Notes: a model not told the origin generated them from the letters alone. A stretch of 64,000 bases of DNA from Syntrophales bacterium (GCA_023229765.1 JALNYO010000013.1:32993-96992), one strand, 5' to 3'; shown: positions 25,430 to 35,454, counted from the stretch's first letter. A program made the numbers and translations.

Positions 25430-27505
25430 ATGATGAACGCTAAAGCAAAAACATTTTCGCTTCTTGATAGACAAAACCTCCAGCGGACGATCGTCGATGC
25501 CTTCGCCAAGCTCAACCCCCTGCATGTGGTCAAGAATCCAGTGATGTTCGTCGTGGAGATCGGTTGCCTCCTGACGACGCTCCTCTATTTCCAGTCCCTT
25601 TTCGGCCGCGGTGAGGAGAGAAGCGCTTTCATTCTGGCCATCACACTTTGGCTGTGGTTCACCTTGCTCTTCGCCAATTTTGCCGAAGCCCTGGCGGAAG
25701 GAAGGGGCAAGGCCCAGGCGCGATCGCTCCGAGGGGCGCGGCGGGATGTAATGGCCAAGCTGCTCCGGGAGCCGGAGCGGAACGCGACCGCCGGCACCGT
25801 CCCGGGCTCCCAGCTCAAGAAAGGGGATCTGGTGCTTGTAGAGGCGGGAGATGCCATCCCCGGCGACGGCGAGGTGGTCGTGGGGGTCGCCTCTGTGGAT
25901 GAGAGCGCCATCACCGGCGAGAGCGCCCCGGTGATCCGGGAAAGCGGCGGGGATCGAAGCGCCGTGACCGGCGGCACCAGCGTGCTTTCGGACTGGCTCA
26001 TCGTCCGCGTCACGGCAAATCCGGGGGAAACGTTCCTCGACAAGATGATCGCTATGGTGGAAGGGGCCAGGCGGCAAAAAACGCCGAATGAAATTGCCCT
26101 CGACATCCTGCTGGCCGGGCTCACCCTGATCTTCCTGCTGGCCACCGTGACCCTCGTTCCCTTTTCGATCTACAGTGTCGGGGCAACGGGGCAGGGGGCG
26201 CCCATCACTATGACGGTCATCGTGGCCCTCTTGATCTGTCTCATTCCGACTACCATTGGCGGGCTCCTCTCCGCCATCGGCATCGCCGGCATGGACCGTA
26301 TGATTCAGGCGAATGTCATTGCCATGTCGGGCAAGGCGGTCGAAGCCGCCGGCGATGTGGATGTCCTCTTGCTCGACAAAACCGGCACCATCACCTTGGG
26401 CAACCGCGAGGCAAAGGAGTTCATCCCTATGGGCGGAACCACGGCCCAGCAACTGGCCGATGCGGCCCAGCTCGCATCCCTGGCCGACGAAACGCCGGAA
26501 GGACGAAGCATCGTCATCCTGGCCAAGCAGAAATACGGCATCCGGGAACGGGATATCAAAACCCTGGGGGCCCGTTTCATCCCCTTTTCCGCCCAGACCC
26601 GCATGAGCGGCGTCAACCTGGAGGGACGGGAAATCCGCAAGGGCGCTGCCGACGCCATCGAAGCCTATGTGCAGACAAGAGACGGCCGTTTTCCCGAGGA
26701 GGCGGCCTCCACGGTGAGCGATATCGCCTCACAGGGAGGGACCCCCCTTGTCGTTGCCGAGGATGCCCGGATTCTGGGGGTCATTCGCCTGAGCGACGTG
26801 GTCAAGGGGGGGATACGCGAGCGCTTCGCCGAGCTGCGGCGCATGGGCATCCGCACCATCATGATCACCGGGGACAATCCGCTCACGGCGGCGGCGGTGG
26901 CGGCCGAGGCGGGCGTGGACGACTTTCTGGCGCAGGCAACGCCAGAAACAAAGCTGAATCTGATCCGGACCTATCAGGCCCAGGGTCATCTTGTCGCCAT
27001 GACGGGAGACGGGACGAATGACGCCCCGGCGCTGGCACAAGCGGACGTGGCCGTGGCCATGAACACGGGTACGCAGGCAGCCAAGGAGGCAGGGAACCTG
27101 GTGGATCTCGACTCCAATCCCACGAAGCTTATCGAGATCGTCGAGATCGGAAAGCAACTGCTCATGACGCGGGGCACCCTCACGACCTTCAGCATCTCCA
27201 ACGACGTAGCCAAGTACTTCGCCATTTTGCCCGCTGCCTTCTCGGGAATCTATCCGGGCCTGGCCGTATTGAACATCATGGGGCTCTCGACGCCGCAAAG
27301 CGCCATACTGTCGGCGGTCATCTTCAACGCGCTCATCATCGTCGCGCTGATTCCCCTGGCGCTGCGCGGTGTTCGCTATCGACCCATGGGCGCCGCCGCT
27401 GTGCTCCGCCGGAACCTGATCATTTACGGTGCAGGAGGGCTCGTGGTGCCTTTCCTGGGGATCAAAGCCATCGACCTGCTGCTGACGCTTTTACACTGGA
27501 CTTGA
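25430..27505 (+). CDS. kdpB: Potassium-transporting ATPase ATP-binding subunit KdpB
   Basis: A 691-residue P-type ATPase. The actuator loop TGES, the phosphorylation site D316 in DKTGTITLGN, and the hinge MTGDGTNDAPALAQADVAVAM are all present. Hydrophobic helices lie near 37-85, 228-250, 258-285 and at the C-terminus. It energises K+ transport through KdpA. The tandem ATG ATG start follows GAGAGGGGATAG, 10 bp after kdpA. Confidence 0.97.
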   Translation: MMNAKAKTFSLLDRQNLQRTIVDAFAKLNPLHVVKNPVMFVVEIGCLLTTLLYFQSLFGRGEERSAFILAITLWLWFTLLFANFAEALAEGRGKAQARSLRGARRDVMAKLLREPERNATAGTVPGSQLKKGDLVLVEAGDAIPGDGEVVVGVASVDESAITGESAPVIRESGGDRSAVTGGTSVLSDWLIVRVTANPGETFLDKMIAMVEGARRQKTPNEIALDILLAGLTLIFLLATVTLVPFSIYSVGATGQGAPITMTVIVALLICLIPTTIGGLLSAIGIAGMDRMIQANVIAMSGKAVEAAGDVDVLLLDKTGTITLGNREAKEFIPMGGTTAQQLADAAQLASLADETPEGRSIVILAKQKYGIRERDIKTLGARFIPFSAQTRMSGVNLEGREIRKGAADAIEAYVQTRDGRFPEEAASTVSDIASQGGTPLVVAEDARILGVIRLSDVVKGGIRERFAELRRMGIRTIMITGDNPLTAAAVAAEAGVDDFLAQATPETKLNLIRTYQAQGHLVAMTGDGTNDAPALAQADVAVAMNTGTQAAKEAGNLVDLDSNPTKLIEIVEIGKQLLMTRGTLTTFSISNDVAKYFAILPAAFSGIYPGLAVLNIMGLSTPQSAILSAVIFNALIIVALIPLALRGVRYRPMGAAAVLRRNLIIYGAGGLVVPFLGIKAIDLLLTLLHWT

Positions 27506-27516
27506 AAGGAACGACC

Positions 27517-28113
27517 ATGGGAAAAACGATACGCACCGCACTTTTGCTCTTTTTCGTCACCACGCTGCTGACTGGCATCGTCTACCCGCTGGCTGTGACC
27601 GGATTGGGACAGGTCCTGTTTCCCCGGCAGGCCAACGGCAGCCTGATCTCAACCGGAGAGGGAAAGACGGTCTCGGAACTGATCGGGCAGCCCTTTAGCG
27701 ACCCGCGTTATTTCTGGGGACGGCCCTCGGCAACAATGCCTCTGGCCTATAACGGCGCCTCTTCCGCGGGGTCGAATCTGGGTCCCTCGAATCCGGCCTT
27801 GAAGGAGGCCGCAGGGAAGCGCATTGCCGCCCTCCGGTCCACCGATCCGGGAAATTTACTGCCCGTGCCGGTGGATCTCGTGACCGCCTCGGGCAGCGGG
27901 CTCGATCCCCATATCAGTCCGGCAGCTGCATTCTACCAGGTTCCGCGGGTCGCCAGGGCGCGCGGCATCGACGAGGGGAGGGTGACGGAACTGGTCCGGA
28001 TGCAGATCCGGGACAGGCAGTTCGGCATTTTCGGCGAACCCACGGTCAATGTCCTGCGCCTGAATATGGCGCTGGACTCTGTTCCACCGTCAAAAAGTGA
28101 ACAATCCCGGTGA
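27517..28113 (+). CDS. kdpC: Potassium-transporting ATPase subunit KdpC
   Basis: A 198-residue subunit with one N-terminal membrane helix (ALLLFFVTTLLTGIVYPLAV) and a periplasmic domain carrying RPSATMPLAYNGASSAGSN, GLDPHISPAAA and NVLRLN. It raises the K+ affinity of the complex. The ATG at 27517 has AAAGGA 6 bp upstream, just after the kdpB stop. Confidence 0.95.
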   Translation: MGKTIRTALLLFFVTTLLTGIVYPLAVTGLGQVLFPRQANGSLISTGEGKTVSELIGQPFSDPRYFWGRPSATMPLAYNGASSAGSNLGPSNPALKEAAGKRIAALRSTDPGNLLPVPVDLVTASGSGLDPHISPAAAFYQVPRVARARGIDEGRVTELVRMQIRDRQFGIFGEPTVNVLRLNMALDSVPPSKSEQSR

Positions 28114-28443
28114 ATATCGGGATAACCTTGCTCCTCATGGAAGGGATCACTAATCTTTAGAGGTTTCCCGATATGAACACGTTCATCGCAATGATAAACA
28201 TGAAAGGCATCGTTCTCGGCTGGCCCATGTCTTCTTGGATTGAACGGTTGTCGATCGGCGTCATGATCTACAATCTCATGAAACTGCCTCGTCTTTTCCC
28301 GAAGTATGATTTTGATATCGAGTACTGCAGGAGGCCTTCGACATTCCGGGACCAGAATTCGGAAAAGGGGCGCCTTACCGGTTAAGGCCATATCGCCATG
28401 AACCAAAGGATATAACGTCAGGCGGGAGAGAAGAGGCGCGCTC
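28114..28443. other. 330-bp gap between kdpC and the sensory module
   Basis: No convincing gene. A plus-strand frame at 28173-28385 (70 residues) lacks a ribosome binding site and any family pattern. In the minus strand a stretch around 28150-28340 reads protein-like (NDAFHVYHCDERVHIGKP) and faintly recalls a CBS-domain strand-turn, so this may be the decayed end of a lost gene. It separates kdpFABC from genes that are normally adjacent to it. Confidence 0.3.
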
Positions 28444-29400
28444 ATGGGAAAGAAAGAGCGAACGGACATGAACACGGAGAGAAGGACTCCGGGGACCGGC
28501 AACCGGACTGTCCTGAATCTGATCATTCTCGTATTATTGTCAGCGGTGGTCATCTCCGTCTCAAGGTTTCTCGGGCCGGGCGCCCGGCATAACACGATCC
28601 TGGTCAATACGATGAAGACGGTCGAAATGATCTCCCGGATGAGAATAGACCTTTTGAAATCGACTGACCTGGGAAAGGGCGCCGTGATGGCCGTTACCGA
28701 TGAAGAATCGCGGGCCTTGGCCGAGCAATCGCGCAAGAGTGCCGATGCGGTCCAGCGCGACTATGAGGAATTGAATGTCCTGATAGATGCCGCGAAAATA
28801 GGTGACGAAATGACGTTGCTGCAAGAATTCAATGATGCTTGGAACAATTTTCGGGAGATCGACAGGGAACTATTATCCCTCGCGGTGAAGAATACCAATA
28901 TCAAAGCAGCGAATCTTTCCTACACCGCAGCTGCTCAGGACATAGGAACTTTCGAGCGGTGCCTCTCTCAGTTGATGGCTGTCCCCAAATCTGACCGTGA
29001 ACAGGCGCAGATGGCAAGGCTCGCCTATCAAGCTGTTACCGCCGCATTCATGATTTACAGCTTGGAAGCCCCACACATCAACGAGGCCGAGGATAAGAAG
29101 ATGGGCGAACTGGAAAAACTCATGGCCGCGAATGAAAAAAAGGTCCGCAATGCGTTAGAGGACGTTTCCCCCCTGACTGACCAGCAGGGGAGGACCCTCC
29201 TTCATGATGCCGCGGCGGCCTTCTCAAAGTTCATGGAGGTCCATCGGGAGGTCGTCAGATTATCCAGGATGAACACAAATGTTAAATCACTGGAACTTTC
29301 CCTTGGCCGGAAACGGAAGGTTACTGCCCAGTGTGAGGAGATTTTGAATGCTCTCCACGATGCTGTTCAGAACGGCAGGTCCTCCAGGGCGACACGGTAG
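28444..29400 (+). CDS. Membrane-anchored four-helix-bundle sensor-like protein
   Basis: A 318-residue protein. After a basic N-terminus there is one membrane helix (LNLIILVLLSAVVISVSRFL, about 24-43), then an entirely helical domain with long amphipathic stretches (MKTVEMISRMRIDLLKSTD, EFNDAWNNFREIDRELLSLA), like the 4HB ligand-binding domains of chemoreceptors and kinases. Unlike those it has no HAMP, kinase or signalling domain. The 3' end abuts the kinase gene by 11 bp, so it could be a detached sensory subunit. GAAGAGG precedes the start. The function is inferred from architecture. Confidence 0.65.
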   Translation: MGKKERTDMNTERRTPGTGNRTVLNLIILVLLSAVVISVSRFLGPGARHNTILVNTMKTVEMISRMRIDLLKSTDLGKGAVMAVTDEESRALAEQSRKSADAVQRDYEELNVLIDAAKIGDEMTLLQEFNDAWNNFREIDRELLSLAVKNTNIKAANLSYTAAAQDIGTFERCLSQLMAVPKSDREQAQMARLAYQAVTAAFMIYSLEAPHINEAEDKKMGELEKLMAANEKKVRNALEDVSPLTDQQGRTLLHDAAAAFSKFMEVHREVVRLSRMNTNVKSLELSLGRKRKVTAQCEEILNALHDAVQNGRSSRATR

Positions 29401-29410
29401 GACGAAGGCT

Positions 29411-31252
29411 ATGGTTTGGACTCTTCGCAAGAAAATCTTTATCGGTTACGGCATCACGCTGGGTCTGATGATTGTCGTATTGACATGGGCCCTGGTCAAT
29501 CTTCTTCATTTGGGCAAAGCCAGTGATGCCATCCTGGAGGAAAACTACAGGAGTATTCTTGCGGCAGAAAACATGGTTTACGCGATCGAGAGGCAGGATA
29601 GTGCGATACTCCTCTTGCTCCTCGGTGGTTATGAAGATCAGGCATGGAAACAATTCCGAGATAATGAAAGCGAGTTTTTCCTGTGGCTAAGCCGGGCAAA
29701 AGATAACATCACTATCGAAGGAGAAGAGAGAACCGTTAAAGCGATTCAAGATGGGTATACCCATTATTTAAAACTTATCTCAGAACTCAAGCCGGTTTAT
29801 CGATCTCACGTACCAGAAACAGCCACCTTCTATCACGAAACGATCCTCCCCTCCTTCAATTCCGTGCGGGCGGCATGCATTCATCTCCGTGAGATGAATC
29901 AAGAGACCATGTTCAAGGCAAGTGAACGCGCGCGCCGTGTCGCACAGAGGGCGATTTGGTCCATGATGATCATCGGGGGTGCCGCAATCATCATCGGACT
30001 TGGATTCAGCGTAATCCTTTCAAATCTCCTGGTAAGACCCGTCCGGCGGATGAGGGAAGCAACTCGTGAAATTTCATCGGGTAACTATGATATTGACTTT
30101 TCCGTTTCCTCCTCCGACGAACTGGGAGGTTTGGCCAACGAGTTTAATGCCATGGTCAAGAGGTTGCGCGAGTATCGCGCCCTCAACATCAACCAGATCA
30201 TGGCGGAAAAACAAAAGAGTGACGCCATCATTCGCAGTATCGATGACGGGGTTGTGGTCGTCGACAATGAGTTCAGGGTAACGGATGTGAATCCCACCGC
30301 CGCAAGAGCACTGAACATTGAATTCGGCCAGATACAGAACAGGCATTTTCTTGAGGTGGTCAAGAATGAAATGCTGTTCAATCATGTGAAGCAGTCCATC
30401 GAAACGGGCCAGCCTTCTCCCATTGAAGAACAAAAGGGAATTCTCACCGCAGAACAAGGGGGGAAGCAGCGCCATTTCCAATTTTCAATCACGCCTGTCC
30501 ATGGAAAACCCGACACCCTCCTGGGGGTCGTATTGCTTTTACGGGACGTCACGCGCCTGGCGGAACTGGACCGCCTAAAAAGTGAATTTGTGATGACCGC
30601 TTCTCACGAACTTCGAACGCCTCTGACAAGCATCGGCATGAGCATAAACCTTCTTCTCGAAAGAACGATGGAGAAATTGAACGAGAAAGATCGGGAACTT
30701 CTCTTGGCTGCCCGGGAGGATCTTGAGCGGCTGAAGACGCTTGTCAGAAACTTATTGGATCTTTCAAAAATCGAGGGAGGAAAGATGGAGATGGAGTTTG
30801 AAAAAATTTCTCTCCAGAAACTCTGCCAAAATGTCGCTGGTATTTTGGAAAACCAAACCGCCGAAAAACGTATTCATCTAACATTGGAAGTCCCCCAAAA
30901 CCTCCCCGAAGTCAAGGCAGACGCCAATAAGATCACCTGGGTGCTGACCAACCTGATCACTAATGCGTTGCGCTACACTGAAAGTGGAGGGACCATTCGC
31001 CTCTCGGCTGGGCACCACGGTCCGTATGTCCATGTTTCAGTAATTGACAACGGCCAAGGTATTCCCCGTGAAGATCAATCCAAGATCTTTGACAAATTTG
31101 TTCAAATAAGAAATGATAAGGCCCTCGGAGGGAGTGGACTCGGCTTAGCCATTTGCAAGGAGATTATTCGTGCTCATGGTGGTACGATATGGGTAGATTC
31201 AATTCCGGGAGAAGGAAGTACCTTTACCTTTACGCTTCAATCAGTAGAATAA
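29411..31252 (+). CDS. HAMP-PAS sensor histidine kinase
   Basis: A 613-residue membrane kinase. First membrane helix at about 8-30, a helical periplasmic domain resembling the preceding gene's domain, second helix (MMIIGGAAIIIGLGFSVIL), HAMP (VRPVRRMREATREISSGNY), PAS (IIRSIDDGVVVVDNEFRVTD), HisKA with SHELRTPL, and HATPase with NLITNALRYT, DNGQGIP and GGSGLGLAICKE. The architecture matches NtrY/KinB-like kinases. The start at 29411 was preferred because AGGACGAAGG lies just before it; an upstream ATG at 29348 overlaps the previous gene. The receiver-TPR gene 19 bp downstream is the likely partner. Confidence 0.92.
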   Translation: MVWTLRKKIFIGYGITLGLMIVVLTWALVNLLHLGKASDAILEENYRSILAAENMVYAIERQDSAILLLLLGGYEDQAWKQFRDNESEFFLWLSRAKDNITIEGEERTVKAIQDGYTHYLKLISELKPVYRSHVPETATFYHETILPSFNSVRAACIHLREMNQETMFKASERARRVAQRAIWSMMIIGGAAIIIGLGFSVILSNLLVRPVRRMREATREISSGNYDIDFSVSSSDELGGLANEFNAMVKRLREYRALNINQIMAEKQKSDAIIRSIDDGVVVVDNEFRVTDVNPTAARALNIEFGQIQNRHFLEVVKNEMLFNHVKQSIETGQPSPIEEQKGILTAEQGGKQRHFQFSITPVHGKPDTLLGVVLLLRDVTRLAELDRLKSEFVMTASHELRTPLTSIGMSINLLLERTMEKLNEKDRELLLAAREDLERLKTLVRNLLDLSKIEGGKMEMEFEKISLQKLCQNVAGILENQTAEKRIHLTLEVPQNLPEVKADANKITWVLTNLITNALRYTESGGTIRLSAGHHGPYVHVSVIDNGQGIPREDQSKIFDKFVQIRNDKALGGSGLGLAICKEIIRAHGGTIWVDSIPGEGSTFTFTLQSVE

Positions 31253-31271
31253 ATTCTCTACGAGGTGAGCC

Positions 31272-31991
31272 ATGATTGATAAACCCATATTGATCGTCGA
31301 CGATGAAAAAAATATTCGCCTGACTCTTTCACAAGTTCTGGAGACTCTGGGTGCGGAAATCGATACAGCCGCAAACGGGGAAGAAGCCCTGACGAAGCTC
31401 AAAGGGAGAGAGTTTGGCTTGGTCCTCTTGGATATCCGAATGCCAGGGATGGATGGAATGGAAATTCTTCGTCGAGTCCGCGAGATACGGCCTGATATCC
31501 GGGTCATCATGATAACGGCCTACGGAACGATTGAATCGGCGGTTGAGGCAATGAAGCTGGGCGCGGCAGACTTCCTCCAGAAACCCTTCGATCCTGAGGA
31601 GATTCGGGAATTGGTGTCGCGCGTGGCCGACAGAGACAAGGGCGTTGAACTCAAGCGTTCAGATTACGCCTCTTCCATTGAATGTGCGAAGAACGCCATC
31701 AGGGATCGTCATTTTGATGCAGCCATCGAGCATGTGCACAGGGGAATCTCCATCGATCCCGGTCGGCCCGAGGTATTCAATCTCCTCGGCGCGATGATGG
31801 AGATTAAGGGGGATCGCACCGAAGCACAGAAAAACTATAGAGCCGCGCTTTCTCTTGATCCCTCATACCAGCCTGCCATCGACAACCTTCATCGATCGAC
31901 AACGGCAAAATGGAAGCAGGAGGGAGGAATAATTCTTGAGGACATTAAAGGAGATCAGAAGGACGAAAAATCGGGGTCGGGGAAGAACTGA
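31272..31991 (+). CDS. Response regulator with TPR output
   Basis: A 239-residue protein. The N-terminal receiver has D10-D11, phosphoacceptor D54 (LLDIRMPGMDG), Thr (MITAYGTIE) and Lys (LQKPF), like NtrC-type receivers. After residue 135 come two to three tetratricopeptide-like repeats (DAAIEHVHRGISIDPGRPE, AQKNYRAALSLDPSYQPA). There is no DNA-binding domain, so output should be protein-protein contact. GAGGTG lies before the ATG. It completes a sensor-kinase-regulator set placed between kdpC and kdpD. Confidence 0.88.
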   Translation: MIDKPILIVDDEKNIRLTLSQVLETLGAEIDTAANGEEALTKLKGREFGLVLLDIRMPGMDGMEILRRVREIRPDIRVIMITAYGTIESAVEAMKLGAADFLQKPFDPEEIRELVSRVADRDKGVELKRSDYASSIECAKNAIRDRHFDAAIEHVHRGISIDPGRPEVFNLLGAMMEIKGDRTEAQKNYRAALSLDPSYQPAIDNLHRSTTAKWKQEGGIILEDIKGDQKDEKSGSGKN

Positions 31992-32059
31992 TGCCCCGCG
32001 CTGATTCCGGTATATTGCTATCATGCAGTTCATCCTCATAACCATGGAATGTCGAAGTT

Positions 32060-34753
32060 ATGGAAACAAAAAGACCTGATCCCGACGAACTTCTTGGCAG
32101 GGCTGTCTCTGAAGAGACACGTAAACGTCATGGCAAGTTGAAGATATTCTTCGGCGCCGCCCCGGGGGTGGGTAAAACCTATGCGATGCTCGGGGCCGCT
32201 CAAAAACGCCGGGCGGAAGGTGTCGATATCGTCGTAGGGGTCGTGGAAACACACGGCAGGAAGGAGACAGAAACCCTTCTCGACGGACTGGAAATTTTGC
32301 CGCGTCGTATCCAGCCCCATCGCGGTCGGGACATCCTGGAATTTGACATCGACGCGGCGCTGGCGCGAAGCCCCTCACTGATCGTCATCGACGAGCTCGC
32401 GCATACCAATGCACCTGACTCGCGGCACAATAAGCGCTGGCAGGATGTCCAGGAATTGCTCGGCGCAGGAATATCCGTCTATACGACTGTCAACGTCCAG
32501 CATCTTGAAAGCCTGAATGATATTATTCGGCAGATCACCGGCATCATTGTCCGGGAAACCATCCCGGATTCTTTTTTAGGACGAGCCGACGAGATCGAGC
32601 TGATCGACCTGCCACCCGCCGATCTGCTCCAGCGCCTCAAGGAAGGGAAGGTCTACATCCCCGAACAGGCGCAAAAGGCGACGGAGAATTTTTTTCGCAA
32701 GGGCAACCTGATCGCCTTGAGGGAGCTGGCCCTGCGACGCACGGCCGAACAGGTAGACGAACAGATGGAGAGTTACCGGCGCGATGCGGGTGTTCAGGAC
32801 ATCTGGCCGGCGGCGGAACGAATCCTGGTCTGCATCGGGCCGAATCCGCGCTCTATCCGCCTTATCCGGGCGGCACGCAGAATTGCGGCTGGGTTCCGAG
32901 CCGAGTGGATTGCCGTGCATGTCGAGGCCCCTTCCCACATCAGACCGTCTCAAGATGACTTGAAGCTCTTGGCGGAGCATATGCGGCTTGCGGAAAGTCT
33001 GGGTGCACAGACCGCGACACTGACGGGACGTAAGGCAAGTGATGAGATACTCAACTATGCCCGAGAGCGCAACGTCAGCAAGATCATTGTCGGCAAGCCG
33101 ACGCATCCACGCTGGAAGGACAAGCTTTTGGGATCGCTACTGGATGAGATCATCCGGGGAAGCGGCGATATTGAGGTTTACGTGATCACGGGGGACGCGG
33201 CTGAGGCGCCGGCTAAGCCCGGCGCGAGGTCTCATTCACCAAAGATCAAGCCGAAGGAATGGTATTGGAGTCTCGGGACCGTGACATTGAGTACCATTCT
33301 TGGCAGCCTCATATCCCCGTATTTCGATCGGACGGACATTGCCATGATCTATCTTCTCGGCATCGTCATAACGTCGACGCGGACCGGACGCTGGCCGGCC
33401 CTTGCGGCCACCCTGCTGAGTGTGGCCGCATTCGACTTCTTCTTTGCACCTCCGTATTTTACTTTCGCAGTCAACGATATTCGTTTTGTTGTAACATTCG
33501 CCGTCATGTTTGTGGTGGCCAATGTCATCACGCGACTGACGCTGCAAATCCGCGAACAAGCGGAAGCTTCGAGAAAGCGCGAAAGGAACACCGCTGCCCT
33601 TTATGCGCTGAGTCGCAAATTGGCACAGGAACGCAAGAAGGAACAGATCTTCAACGTCGCCACCAAACACATCAGCGAAGTGTTTCACAGCCAGATCGTC
33701 ATACTGGTCTTGGACAAAAAAGGGGAGCTGGCCGCATCGGAAACGAGGGTAGGCACTTTTTCCATCGACCGGAAGGAGCTGAGCGTCGCCCGATGGGCCT
33801 TTGATAACAGGCACTCCGCCGGCCTGGGTACCGACACGCTCCCCGGAGCCAAGGCGCTCTATCTGCCGATGGTTGCTTCCTCCGGTGTCGTGGGGGTTGT
33901 GGGCGTACTTCCCGAAAATGCCGAGAGGGGATTCGATCCCGAAGACATCCATTTTCTTGAAAGTTTCGTCAATCAAACCGCCATGGCCATGGAGAGGATC
34001 ATGCTGGCCAAGGAGGTGCAAGAAGAGCACCTGAAGGCGGAGGCGCAGAATGTTAAAAATACGTTTCTGAGTTCCATTTCCCACGATTTGAGATCGCCGC
34101 TTGCGGTCGTGGCGGGGGCGGCAAGCACCCTCCTGGAAAAGGACGCGTCCCTCGACCGACCGGCCCGTTTGGAACTGTTGCACACCATCTATGAGGAGAC
34201 TGACCGACTGGAACGCATCATCCGCAATGTCCTGAATCTAACCCGTCTCGATTCCGGGACGATCACCGTCCACAAGGAATGGCAGCCCCTGGAGGAGATC
34301 ATCGGGGTCGTTCTGAACCGCTTCGCCGACCGTTTCAGAGAGCGCTCTCTGGAATTGAAAATTCCTCCGGACCTCCCCCTCATTCCCTTTGACACCCTTC
34401 TGATGGAGCAGGTGCTGTCTAATCTGATGGAGAATGCCTTGCGGCACACCCCGACCGGCACCCCTGTTGAAATCACTGTCACCCCGCAGAAATCCGCTGT
34501 GATGATCGAGATCGCCGACCGAGGTCCAGGCATACCCGCCCACGAAGGGGAGGCTATTTTCAAAAAATTCACCCGCGGCGCCAATACGCAGATGGGAGCC
34601 GGCATCGGACTCTCGATCTGTCGCGTCATTATCGAGGCCCACGGCGGTCGCATCTGGGTGGAAAACCGGACGGGTGGAGGCGCCGCATTCAAGTTCGTCA
34701 TACCCGTCGAAGGAACACCCCCGTCCATGATACCCGAAAAGGAATTGCCATGA
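32060..34753 (+). CDS. kdpD: Osmosensitive K+ channel histidine kinase KdpD
   Basis: An 897-residue kinase. The N-terminal KdpD domain has a Walker A-like GAAPGVGKTYAML and Walker B-like IVIDELAHTNAP. A universal-stress-protein-like domain follows (about 255-370), then four clustered membrane helices (about 405-490), a GAF-like region, HisKA with SSISHDLRSPL, and HATPase with LMENALRHTP, DRGPGIP and GAGIGLSICRVI. It senses K+ limitation and turgor and controls KdpE. Its stop overlaps the kdpE start by 4 bp. Confidence 0.96.
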   Translation: METKRPDPDELLGRAVSEETRKRHGKLKIFFGAAPGVGKTYAMLGAAQKRRAEGVDIVVGVVETHGRKETETLLDGLEILPRRIQPHRGRDILEFDIDAALARSPSLIVIDELAHTNAPDSRHNKRWQDVQELLGAGISVYTTVNVQHLESLNDIIRQITGIIVRETIPDSFLGRADEIELIDLPPADLLQRLKEGKVYIPEQAQKATENFFRKGNLIALRELALRRTAEQVDEQMESYRRDAGVQDIWPAAERILVCIGPNPRSIRLIRAARRIAAGFRAEWIAVHVEAPSHIRPSQDDLKLLAEHMRLAESLGAQTATLTGRKASDEILNYARERNVSKIIVGKPTHPRWKDKLLGSLLDEIIRGSGDIEVYVITGDAAEAPAKPGARSHSPKIKPKEWYWSLGTVTLSTILGSLISPYFDRTDIAMIYLLGIVITSTRTGRWPALAATLLSVAAFDFFFAPPYFTFAVNDIRFVVTFAVMFVVANVITRLTLQIREQAEASRKRERNTAALYALSRKLAQERKKEQIFNVATKHISEVFHSQIVILVLDKKGELAASETRVGTFSIDRKELSVARWAFDNRHSAGLGTDTLPGAKALYLPMVASSGVVGVVGVLPENAERGFDPEDIHFLESFVNQTAMAMERIMLAKEVQEEHLKAEAQNVKNTFLSSISHDLRSPLAVVAGAASTLLEKDASLDRPARLELLHTIYEETDRLERIIRNVLNLTRLDSGTITVHKEWQPLEEIIGVVLNRFADRFRERSLELKIPPDLPLIPFDTLLMEQVLSNLMENALRHTPTGTPVEITVTPQKSAVMIEIADRGPGIPAHEGEAIFKKFTRGANTQMGAGIGLSICRVIIEAHGGRIWVENRTGGGAAFKFVIPVEGTPPSMIPEKELP

Positions 34754-35454
34754 ATGAAATTCCGGCCACCATACTCCTGATAGAGGATGAACGGCAGATG
34801 CGGCGGTTTCTCCGGGTAGCGCTCCAGAGTGAAAAATATGCTGTGCTTGAAGCGGAAACCGCTGCCGACGGACTCTCCCAGGCGGCGACACGAAATCCTG
34901 ACATCGTGCTTCTCGACCTGGGGCTTCCCGACATGGACGGTCTTGAGGTCATCGAAAAACTCCGGGAATGGACTGCCCTGCCCGTTATCGTCATCTCGGC
35001 AAGGGAGCAGGAAGGGGACAAGATAAAGGCCCTTGACGGAGGGGCGGACGACTATTTGACGAAGCCGTTCTGTGCAGGCGAGCTCTTGGCCAGGATCCGG
35101 GTTGCCCTCCGACATGCAACTCCCAAGCAGCAGGGACAGGAGGATGCGGTTTTCATCGCAGAGGACCTAAAGATAGATTTCCTGAAGAGGCAGGTTTTTT
35201 CCGGATCCAAGGAGATTCATTTGACACCTATTGAATACCGGCTGCTGACGGTTCTCGTCAGGAATGCCGGCAGGGTCATGACCCACAGGCAAATCCTCAA
35301 GGAGGTCTGGGGGCCACCTTACGTGGAGCAGACTCATTACTTGCGCGTCTTTATGAACCAACTGAGAAAGAAAATCGAGACCGACTCCGCCCGCCCGCGC
35401 TTCCTGCTGAACGAACCCGGAGTCGGTTACCGATTTAAACAGGATCTTGATTAG
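34750..35454 (+). CDS. kdpE: Response regulator KdpE
   Basis: A 234-residue OmpR-family regulator. Receiver with D56 (LLDLGLPDMDG) and the Lys in LTKPF; C-terminal winged helix with HLTPIEYRLLTVLVRNAGRV and EPGVGYRFKQ. It activates kdpFABC transcription when phosphorylated by KdpD. Insertion-sequence debris begins at the base after its stop codon, so the end of the operon was the target of an insertion or deletion, but the protein length is normal. Confidence 0.96.
   Translation: MNEIPATILLIEDERQMRRFLRVALQSEKYAVLEAETAADGLSQAATRNPDIVLLDLGLPDMDGLEVIEKLREWTALPVIVISAREQEGDKIKALDGGADDYLTKPFCAGELLARIRVALRHATPKQQGQEDAVFIAEDLKIDFLKRQVFSGSKEIHLTPIEYRLLTVLVRNAGRVMTHRQILKEVWGPPYVEQTHYLRVFMNQLRKKIETDSARPRFLLNEPGVGYRFKQDLD

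Noticed and set aside
28173..28385. 70-residue plus-strand frame between kdpC and the sensory module
   Set aside because: No ribosome binding site, no family pattern, and the opposite strand looks more protein-like; treated as non-coding or relic.
35167..35454. Extension of the IS1634-like frame antisense through kdpE
   Set aside because: Transposase similarity ends exactly at the kdpE stop codon; beyond it the frame is antisense of kdpE.
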